The position numbers were made by a program, and so were the translations under genes. 32,161 bases of DNA from Acidobacteriota bacterium (GTDB lineage Bacteria; Acidobacteriota; Terriglobia; Bryobacterales; JACQDG01): positions 1-32,161 of the forward strand of contig JACQDG010000037.1 in NCBI GenBank assembly GCA_016201185.1, written 5' to 3'. The notes beneath the pieces were generated by a model. The model searched no databases. It was given only the letters and a program-made list of their open reading frames with translations, and was not told the origin of the DNA. Shown here piece by piece: positions 25,241 through 32,161 of the stretch (position 1 is its first letter; each line of letters begins with the position of its first letter).

Positions 25241-26982
25241 GCACCGTAGCAACGACGCCTTTCAAAAAACGCAGCGACCTGCTCGACTTCATGCTCGAAG
25301 TCGCCGAGGTCTCCGCCGGCACGCTGGAACTGGAAAAGCTGCTCCCCACTCTGGCCGGGTTGGTGAAGAAGGTCATTCCTTGCGAAATTCTTGCCATCCT
25401 GCTGGCGAATGATAAGGGCGATACGCTGCGGATCCGGTTCGCCATCGGCTACCGCGAGGAAGTGATCGAACACCTCAGGATCAAGGTGGGGGAGGGAATT
25501 ACGGGAACGGCGGCGGCCACCCTGCGCCCCGTGCTGGTGAACGATGTGCGGAAAGACCCGCGCTACCTGAATGCCCTGGACGCGGTACGCTCCGAGCTGG
25601 CTGTCCCCATGTCGGCCCGCGGCCGGCTGGTGGGCGTCATCGACATTCAGTCCACGCAGCTCAGCGCCTATAGCGAGCAGGAGCAGGGAATCGTGGAGCT
25701 GATCGCTTCGCGAATGGCCATGGCGATCGACAACGCGCGGCTCTACCGGCGGGTGGTCAAGCAGAACCGGACCCTGAAAACCCTGACATCGATCGCCCAG
25801 GAATTCACCTCCATCCTTGACCTCGATGCGCTGCTGCGCAAGATTTCCGAGCTGGTGCGGCAGTTGATCCATTACGATTCCTTCAGCATCCTGCTGCTGG
25901 AGCGGGGGGCCTCGGTGCTGAAGCATTACATCAGCGTCCGCTACAATCAGCGCGTGCAGCAGGACAACGTCCCCCTGGGGCGGGGAATCGTTGGGGCGGC
26001 GGCGGAAGGTAGACAACTCGTGCTGGTGCCGGATACCAGCCAAGATCCGCGCTATATCGAGTGCGATGCCGGCACCCGGTCGGAGGTCGCCGTGCCGCTG
26101 ATCGTCCAGAATCGGGTGATCGGCGTGCTCGACCTGGAGAGCGACCGGCTGAACTACTTTACGGAAGATCACGTCAGGACTCTGGCGCTGCTGGCCCCGC
26201 AGATCGCCACGGCCATCGAGAACGCCCGGCTCTACCAGCGCGTGGCGGAAAACGAAGCGCGCCTGGAGGCGGACCTGGGGGCGGCGCGCCAGCTCCAGCA
26301 GCATCTGCTGCCGGAGTGCTGCCCGCAGGTCGAGGGGTTGAGTCTGGCGGCGCGCTGCGTGCCAGCGCAGCAGATCGGCGGCGACCTTTACGATTTTTTC
26401 ACCTTTCCGGAGAAACACCTTGGCATCGTGGTGGGCGACGTCAGCGGCAAGGGCGCCGCGGCGGCGCTCTACGGCGCGCTGGTCAGCGGCCTGATCCGGC
26501 TGCTGGCGCAGCAAAACCGTTCCCCGGCTGGCGTGTTGCGTGCTATTAACAAAACGCTGCTCCAGCGCCAGATCGACGCCAGCTACGTGACGCTGCTGTG
26601 CGCTCAGTGGCACCCGGAACATCGGGCCATGGTGATAGCCAACGCCGGATTGCCTCTCCCCATCATTTGCAGCGGGGGTCGGGTGACCGAGCAGCGCGTG
26701 GCCGGCATCCCGCTGGGGCTGTTGGGCCAAAGCGACTATGAAGAAGTCGTGGTGCGGCTGGCGCCGGGCGACATACTGGTGTTCGCTTCCGACGGCATCA
26801 TGGACAGCCGGGACAGCTTCGGCCAGGAATACGGCCGCCACAGGCTCGCCCGCCTGATTGAGCAGCATCGGGAACTGTCGGCCACCGCCCTTCTCGCGAA
26901 GATCTTTCACGACGTGACGAACCATGCCGCCGGGGCGCCCGCCTTCGATGATCAGACCGCGCTAGTGGTCAAGGTGAAATAA
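25237..26982 (+). CDS. Two-GAF domain protein with PP2C/SpoIIE (RsbU-like) phosphatase
   Basis: Two GAF repeats (VGEGITGTAA, LGRGIVGAAAEGR), QIGGDLYDFF, GIVVGDVSGKGAAAALYGAL, FASDGIMDSRD, DDQTALVVKV. Confidence 0.92.
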   Translation: MSTVATTPFKKRSDLLDFMLEVAEVSAGTLELEKLLPTLAGLVKKVIPCEILAILLANDKGDTLRIRFAIGYREEVIEHLRIKVGEGITGTAAATLRPVLVNDVRKDPRYLNALDAVRSELAVPMSARGRLVGVIDIQSTQLSAYSEQEQGIVELIASRMAMAIDNARLYRRVVKQNRTLKTLTSIAQEFTSILDLDALLRKISELVRQLIHYDSFSILLLERGASVLKHYISVRYNQRVQQDNVPLGRGIVGAAAEGRQLVLVPDTSQDPRYIECDAGTRSEVAVPLIVQNRVIGVLDLESDRLNYFTEDHVRTLALLAPQIATAIENARLYQRVAENEARLEADLGAARQLQQHLLPECCPQVEGLSLAARCVPAQQIGGDLYDFFTFPEKHLGIVVGDVSGKGAAAALYGALVSGLIRLLAQQNRSPAGVLRAINKTLLQRQIDASYVTLLCAQWHPEHRAMVIANAGLPLPIICSGGRVTEQRVAGIPLGLLGQSDYEEVVVRLAPGDILVFASDGIMDSRDSFGQEYGRHRLARLIEQHRELSATALLAKIFHDVTNHAAGAPAFDDQTALVVKVK

Positions 26983-26989
26983 GAAGCAA

Positions 26990-28240
26990 ATGGTGCGCGG
27001 CTTCGAATACAAGCGCGGACAGTTGCACTGCGAGGACCTGCCCCTGGCCGAAGTTGCCGGCCGGGTGGGCACCCCGTGCTACCTCTACTCCGCCAGCGCC
27101 ATCGTCGGCAATTACGAGGCGTATGCCCAGGCCTGCGCGCGTGTCCCCGTCTCGGTCCACTACTCCTTGAAGGCCAACTCGTCGTTGGGCGTGCTCGGCC
27201 TGCTGGCCCGTCGCGGGGCGGGCTTCGACATCGTTTCCGGCGGTGAGCTGTTTCGCGTTCTGCAAGCGGGCGGCGACCCGGAGCGCATTGTCTTTTCCGG
27301 CGTGGGCAAGACGTCCGATGAGATCGATTACGCCCTGGGCGCTGGCATTGCGCTGTTTAATTGCGAATCCGACGCGGAGGTGGAGCTGGTGAACCGGCGG
27401 GCCTGCAAGCGCCGGTTGCGGGCCCCTATCGCCCTGCGCGTCAACCCGGACGTGAGCGTGGAAACACATCCCTTCATCGCCACCGGGCTTCGCGAGCACA
27501 AGTTCGGGATCGATATCGTGGAGGCCGAAGAGCTTTACTGCCGCGCGGCCCGGATGGAGGGCTTGGTCGTGAAAGGCGTGAGCTGCCACATCGGCTCGCA
27601 GATCTTCGATATCCAGGCCTTCGTCGAGGCGTTGCGGAAGATCCTGGCTCTGGTGGAGAGATTGCACGGTCGGGGCATCTCCATCCGGCATCTCGACCTG
27701 GGTGGCGGGCTCGGCGTGGGTTACCGGCGCGAGGACGCCTCGCCCACCATCGACGATTATATGCAGGCCCTGTCAAGAGAGCTGGCGGGGCGGGGCCTCC
27801 ACTTGATGGTCGAGCCGGGTCGCTCCATCGTGGCCCAAGCCGGCGTGCTGCTCGCAACCGTGCTCTACAGGAAGCGGTCGGGCGCCAAGGAATTCGTGAT
27901 CCTGGACGCGGCCATGAACGACCTGATCCGCCCCGCCCTCTATGAGTCTTACCACGACATTATCGCGGTGAAACCGAACCAGGGCCCGCCCGTCAAAGCC
28001 GACATCGTCGGGCCCGTGTGCGAAACCGGCGATTTCTTTGCCCGCGACCGGGAAATTACCCCTGTCGCGCCGGGCGACCTGGTAGCTGTGTGCACGGTGG
28101 GGGCTTACGGGTTCGTGCTTTCTTCCAATTACAATTCCCGGCCCCGCGCGGCCGAGGTGCTGGTGGACGGCGCCGGCTTTACCGTGATCCGTGACCGGGA
28201 AACCTACGCCGACCTGATCCGCGGCGAGCGCACGGTGTGA
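26990..28240 (+). CDS. lysA: Diaminopimelate decarboxylase
   Basis: TPCYLYS, VHYSLKANSS, GAGFDIVSGGELFR, HKFGID, CHIGSQI, LDLGGGLGVGY, EPGRSIVA, VGPVCETGDFFA. Confidence 0.95.
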   Translation: MVRGFEYKRGQLHCEDLPLAEVAGRVGTPCYLYSASAIVGNYEAYAQACARVPVSVHYSLKANSSLGVLGLLARRGAGFDIVSGGELFRVLQAGGDPERIVFSGVGKTSDEIDYALGAGIALFNCESDAEVELVNRRACKRRLRAPIALRVNPDVSVETHPFIATGLREHKFGIDIVEAEELYCRAARMEGLVVKGVSCHIGSQIFDIQAFVEALRKILALVERLHGRGISIRHLDLGGGLGVGYRREDASPTIDDYMQALSRELAGRGLHLMVEPGRSIVAQAGVLLATVLYRKRSGAKEFVILDAAMNDLIRPALYESYHDIIAVKPNQGPPVKADIVGPVCETGDFFARDREITPVAPGDLVAVCTVGAYGFVLSSNYNSRPRAAEVLVDGAGFTVIRDRETYADLIRGERTV

Positions 28241-28301
28241 CGGAAGAAACGAAACCACCACAGAGTTGCGGGGGAAATGTTAGCGAAAAGCAGACGCCCT
28301 C

Positions 28302-28310
28302 TGCTATATT
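28302..28310 (+). promoter_or_regulatory. Extended -10 element upstream of the cyclase gene
   Basis: TGCTATATT; no good -35 seen; ATG 12 nt downstream. Confidence 0.45.
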
Positions 28311-28322
28311 TCTGCGGGAACG

Positions 28323-29126
28323 ATGACCAACCTTTTTGACCTCGTTGAAAAAGCAAAGGTTTACGACCTGGCCCAGCCGTACTTCGTGGGTATGCCGCAC
28401 CACCCGGCGCATCCGCCGTTCCTGTTTGGGCTGTCGAAGAAGCACGGTGATATGGTCGGGCCGGGTGGCAACAGCTCGGCGGCCGAAGCGCTTGCCCTGG
28501 GCGGCCATGTGGGCACCCACATCGACGCGCTGTGCCACTTTTCCTGCGGCGGGAAACTGCACGGCGGCGTGGAGGCGGCCGCGGTCCAATCGTACGGCGG
28601 CGGCCTGGAGAAGTGGTCGGTTGACACGATGCCCCCCATTCTGCGCCGCGGGGTGCTGCTCGATATTGCCGGTCACGAGAATGTAGAAGCGCTGCCGGCC
28701 GACTTTACGATCACTCCGGATCACCTGGAGTCGGCGGCCCGACGGGAAGGCGTCGAGATCCGTCGCGGCGACGTGGTGCTGTTGCGCACCGGCTGGGCGC
28801 AGTACTGGAATGACGCGGCCAGCTACATTGCGACTGTGCACGGCGCCCCCACAGGGCCCGGACCCGAGTTGCACGGTGCCCGCTGGCTGAGCGCGCGAGG
28901 CATCTTTGGCGCCGGCTCCGACACCATCGCCTTCGAGCGCGTTCCCGCGCCCAACATGCCCGTTCACGTCCATTTGCTTGTCGAAAGCGGCATTCACATC
29001 ATCGAGGCGCTGAATCTGGAGCTATTGGCCGCCGCGGGGGTGTACACTTTTCTGTTTGTGGCCGCGCCGCTCAAGATCCGTGGCGGCACCGGTTCGCCCA
29101 TTCGTCCGTTCGCTTTGGGCCTATGA
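28323..29126 (+). CDS. Cyclase family protein (kynurenine formamidase-like)
   Basis: GGHVGTHIDALCHFSCGGKLHGG, RRGVLLDIAGHE, GDVVLLRTGW, FVAAPLKIRGGTGSPIRP. Confidence 0.9.
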   Translation: MTNLFDLVEKAKVYDLAQPYFVGMPHHPAHPPFLFGLSKKHGDMVGPGGNSSAAEALALGGHVGTHIDALCHFSCGGKLHGGVEAAAVQSYGGGLEKWSVDTMPPILRRGVLLDIAGHENVEALPADFTITPDHLESAARREGVEIRRGDVVLLRTGWAQYWNDAASYIATVHGAPTGPGPELHGARWLSARGIFGAGSDTIAFERVPAPNMPVHVHLLVESGIHIIEALNLELLAAAGVYTFLFVAAPLKIRGGTGSPIRPFALGL

Positions 29127-29165
29127 GAGCCCCGTAGACTCATCACCGGAGCGAAGCGCTTTCTT

Positions 29166-30263
29166 ATGAAAATCGGGTTGGCCTTTATCGGAGCTGGGTC
29201 TGTCATCGAGGGACGTCATCTGCCGGCGCTGGCGGCGGTTTCCGGCTTTGTCGTGCGCTCTGTGTATGATCCTGACAAACAAGCGGCCGGCCGGGTGGCC
29301 GCTGCGGCCGGGGCCCGGGTGGCGGCGACGCTCGAAGAGGCCGTGCGGGGTGACGACGTCCAGGCCGTCACGGTGGCTTCTCCCAACGTGTTTCACCGCG
29401 CCGGGGTAGAGGCGGCGGCCGCGGCCGGCAAACACATTCTCTGCGAGAAGCCTATCGCCACCAACCTGCGCGACGCCCGCGCCATCCTCCAGGCCGCCGA
29501 GCGTGCCGGCATTGTACTGCAGATCGGCTTTCACCACCGCTTCACAACCGAATACCGGCTCACCCGCCGCCTGCTCGAGGCCGGCGTCGTCGGCAAGATT
29601 CGCGCCTTCCAGACCATGCTGGCCGAGCCAATCAGCCTGGTCCCGGGCGGCGACAATTACCGGCTGAAGCCCGAGCTTTCCGGTGGCCTCACGCTGATCG
29701 ATTTCGGCTCCCATCGCATCGATCAAATGCGCGGTCTTTTGGGCGAGGTGGCGCAAATCTCTGCGCAATTTGCGAGCGTAGTCCCCGGCCACGGCATGGA
29801 TGACAACGTCACCCTGGAGGTCGAAACTCGGGAAGGCGCTCTGGGCACCCTCAGCTTCCAGCGCTTTTCCCGCGGCGCGATCACGCCGACCACCCTGCTT
29901 GGCGAAAAGGGCGTGCTGTGCTTCAGTTCTTACGTTGTGAATCCGGTGCAGGCGTCGCCGGTGGCCGCTTTCACCGAGGAGCCGCTGCCCCAGGACGCGT
30001 TAGCCTTCTCTCGTCCGCTCGACTGGTGGAATCCGCCGCAGCCGGGCTGGACGACCTTCTGGCCGCCGGTTGAGAATCCTTACGCCGCCGAATACGCTGC
30101 CTTCTTGGCTTCCATCCGCGATAAGACCCCGCCCGCGGTCACGGGCTTTGACGGTTACCAGGCGCTGGAGATTGTGATCGGCGCCTATAAGGCGTTTGCC
30201 GCTCGCCATGCCGTGACTTTGCCACTCGACCCTGAGGAAGAGATCCCGATTCCAAAATTCTAG
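29166..30263 (+). CDS. Gfo/Idh/MocA family oxidoreductase
   Basis: LAFIGAGSVIEGRHLPAL, VTVASPNVFHRAGVEAAAAAGKHILCEKPIATN, GGLTLIDFGSHRIDQMR. Confidence 0.92.
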   Translation: MKIGLAFIGAGSVIEGRHLPALAAVSGFVVRSVYDPDKQAAGRVAAAAGARVAATLEEAVRGDDVQAVTVASPNVFHRAGVEAAAAAGKHILCEKPIATNLRDARAILQAAERAGIVLQIGFHHRFTTEYRLTRRLLEAGVVGKIRAFQTMLAEPISLVPGGDNYRLKPELSGGLTLIDFGSHRIDQMRGLLGEVAQISAQFASVVPGHGMDDNVTLEVETREGALGTLSFQRFSRGAITPTTLLGEKGVLCFSSYVVNPVQASPVAAFTEEPLPQDALAFSRPLDWWNPPQPGWTTFWPPVENPYAAEYAAFLASIRDKTPPAVTGFDGYQALEIVIGAYKAFAARHAVTLPLDPEEEIPIPKF

Positions 30264-30312
30264 CCGCCGATGGAAACCGATAAACACCGCCGCTGATTTC
30301 CGCAACAAAAAA
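30263..30312. repeat. Dispersed-type intergenic repeat remnant (CCGATGnAAACCGATAAACACCG type)
   Basis: TAGCCGCCGATGGAAACCGATAAACACCGCCGCTGATTTCCGCAACAAAAAAG directly after the stop codon. Confidence 0.4.
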
Positions 30313-30400
30313 GTCATACACGCTCAAGTAAGTTCGATTTCTCCAGTTACTCCGGCGAATTTTCTGTGTTCGACCCGATTTGATTGCGTGATAAGATCAG

Positions 30401-30467
30401 CCGAGGGATGACATCTTTGCATCCCGGTTTCCTTTTGTCTATCGGCCGACTCCTTCCTCCTGGAGTC
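30401..30467 (+). promoter_or_regulatory. Structured 5' leader with two hairpins
   Basis: CCGAGGGATG/CATCCCGG (30401-30427) and GACTCC/GGAGTC (30448-30467), followed by the surface protein gene. Confidence 0.4.
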
Positions 30468-30540
30468 TTGCTAATTAATAAGACCTAGTAGACACAGGAG
30501 CGTAGAAGCTTCCAGTTCGCCAATCTTAGGAGTAGGGATC

Positions 30541-32161
30541 ATGAAACGCATTGCAGGCGGGCTCGTCCTCCTGGCTGTGTTTGCCTCCTGTCTTTGGGCA
30601 ACGTACCCCGAAATCGCCAAGAATGGCATCGTCAACGCGGCCAGCTTCAAGATGGCGGGAATCCCCGGCAGCGCCATCGCTCGGGGATCCCTGTTTGCGC
30701 TGTTCGGCGCCGACATGGGACCTGACCCCGGCGTCGGCGTCTCGTCCTTTCCACTCGAAACCACTCTGGCCGGGGTCTCCATTCATGGCACCGGGCCTGG
30801 TGGCGCATCCGTGGACGCCTTTCCGATCTATGTAAGCTCCGGTCAAATCAATGCTCTTCTGCCGTCGAATGCCCCGTTGGGGAGCGTCGCATTTAGCGTT
30901 GAGTACCAGGGAAGGAGGGGCTTGCCGGTGTTTGTCGAGGTGGTGGATACCTCGCTCGGGATATTCACGTGGGGAGGCGGTCAGGCCATCATCCAGAATT
31001 ACGTGTCTGAAGGTCAGACGCCGCTGAACAAGCTCTCCAATCCCGCCAGTCCCGGCCAGGTGCTGATCGCTTACGGCACCGGGCTTGGGGCCATCCGCGA
31101 GCCGGACCATTTGCCGGCGCCCGGAGGAGACATGAACGTCCCGGTAGAGATTCTGGTGGGAGGGCGTCCGGCTACCAGGCTGTACGCCGGCCGCGCTCCG
31201 GGCTTTTCCGGTCTCGACCAGATTAACTTTCAGGTCCCTGCCGATGCGCCCGCCGGTTGTTACGTTCCGGTGGCCATTAAGGCAGGCGGCTTCTACAGCA
31301 ACGCCGCGACCATAGCGATCTCCTCCAGCAAGGGCGTCTGCTCCGACCCGCTCAACCCCTTCAGCGGGACGCTCGCTGGCGCCGGGAACAGGCTGTTGGG
31401 CGCTATTGCCGTAACCCGCGCTTCGCTGCACATCTTTCTATACCCCGACCACCCCTTTTTGGTCTTCGACGCGCCGGTGGAGACGGCCTCGGCCAGCTTC
31501 TTCCGCGCCGATGAAAGCTTTCTCAACGCCGACCTCACGCTGCCTCCGCTGGGCGCCTGTGCCGTTTTGGGCATGAAGGCGCCGGAGGACCCTAACAAAG
31601 CGCTCGTGCATCCCCCTAACGGACTCAAGGACGCCGGAGCTCCGCTGCAGATCAGCGGGCCGATGGGGACCAGACAAATCGCCCGCGCCGTACTGGGAGA
31701 TTATTTTGCGTTGCTGGGCGGCGGCGTGCCTCTGGTCGGATTGCCTACGCCCCTTCCCCCGTTCTTGCAGCCCGGACAGTACACTGTCAAAGGCGCGGGA
31801 AGCGCAGAAGTAGGAGCTTTCAGCGCCACCGTGAACCTGTCCGCACCGCTCACCTGGACCAACCGGGACCGGATCTCGACGATCGGTGGTGGGGTGCTCA
31901 ACTGCCCGACGATCGCGCGCGACCAGCCTTTGACCCTCACCTGGAGCGGCGGAAACCCTGGCCGGGAGATCGCCATAATCACGGGGCTCTCGCTTACTGG
32001 CGGCAACTTTGACGCCCAAGGCTTTTTTGTCTGTACGGCGTCCCTGGCAGCGGGTTCCTTTACCATCCCGGCCTGGGTGCTGAGCAGTTTGCCCGCCAGC
32101 GCCACTTCGGGCGACATCGTCGGCGTGCTTTTGGTGGGGAACACGGATTATCCCCACGCTG
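30541..32161 (+). CDS. TIGR03437-type Solibacter surface/adhesin-like protein (3' truncated by window)
   Basis: ATG at 30541, frame open to window end, absent from the ORF track because it has no stop; NGIVNAASFKMAGIPGSAIARGSLFALFG, VSSGQINALLPSNAPLG, PGQVLIAYGTGLGAI, DQINFQVPADAPAGCYVPV. Confidence 0.88.
   Translation, partial: MKRIAGGLVLLAVFASCLWATYPEIAKNGIVNAASFKMAGIPGSAIARGSLFALFGADMGPDPGVGVSSFPLETTLAGVSIHGTGPGGASVDAFPIYVSSGQINALLPSNAPLGSVAFSVEYQGRRGLPVFVEVVDTSLGIFTWGGGQAIIQNYVSEGQTPLNKLSNPASPGQVLIAYGTGLGAIREPDHLPAPGGDMNVPVEILVGGRPATRLYAGRAPGFSGLDQINFQVPADAPAGCYVPVAIKAGGFYSNAATIAISSSKGVCSDPLNPFSGTLAGAGNRLLGAIAVTRASLHIFLYPDHPFLVFDAPVETASASFFRADESFLNADLTLPPLGACAVLGMKAPEDPNKALVHPPNGLKDAGAPLQISGPMGTRQIARAVLGDYFALLGGGVPLVGLPTPLPPFLQPGQYTVKGAGSAEVGAFSATVNLSAPLTWTNRDRISTIGGGVLNCPTIARDQPLTLTWSGGNPGREIAIITGLSLTGGNFDAQGFFVCTASLAAGSFTIPAWVLSSLPASATSGDIVGVLLVGNTDYPHA

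Noticed and set aside
24895-26925. 676-aa minus-strand ORF opposite GAF/SpoIIE
   Set aside because: Shadow ORF rich in H/Q/R/D with no domain; the plus strand encodes GAF and SpoIIE motifs
28250-28275. ACCACCACAGAG resembling one arm of the 13.3 kb repeat
   Set aside because: Only about 10 nt match and no second arm

Overview
GC-rich chromosomal window, most consistent with an Acidobacteriota/Solibacter-type genome (TIGR03437-type surface protein, cohesin-tailed secretin, DUF4159). Taxonomy is inferred from protein character only. Most of the window is ordinary: acetate kinase family, class-V aminotransferase, M28 and M17 peptidases, a secretin plus two pseudopilins, smpB-pepA, infA next to an initiator tRNA, metX-metW, hpt, deoC/GAF-SpoIIE/lysA, a cyclase family protein and a Gfo/Idh oxidoreductase. 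I found no CRISPR array, prophage, transposase or defence island. The main anomaly is that several well-conserved genes appear to lack internal conserved blocks or carry lesions: M48 peptidase (deletion plus frameshift removing the expected third zinc ligand), SmpB (in-frame loss of the GxEVKSxRxG block), Uma2, DUF309, DeoC (loss of the VKASGG catalytic block), a GNAT gene with one in-frame amber codon, and a frameshifted VOC remnant. This could be real gene decay or assembly error; only reads and relatives can decide. Other points of interest are an initiator tRNA with U1:A72 whose predicted promoter sits about 5 bp from the mature 5' end, a repeated promoter layout suggesting leaderless transcripts, palindromic intergenic repeats, and a two-hairpin leader before the surface protein. 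I did not identify a convincing new multi-gene system.
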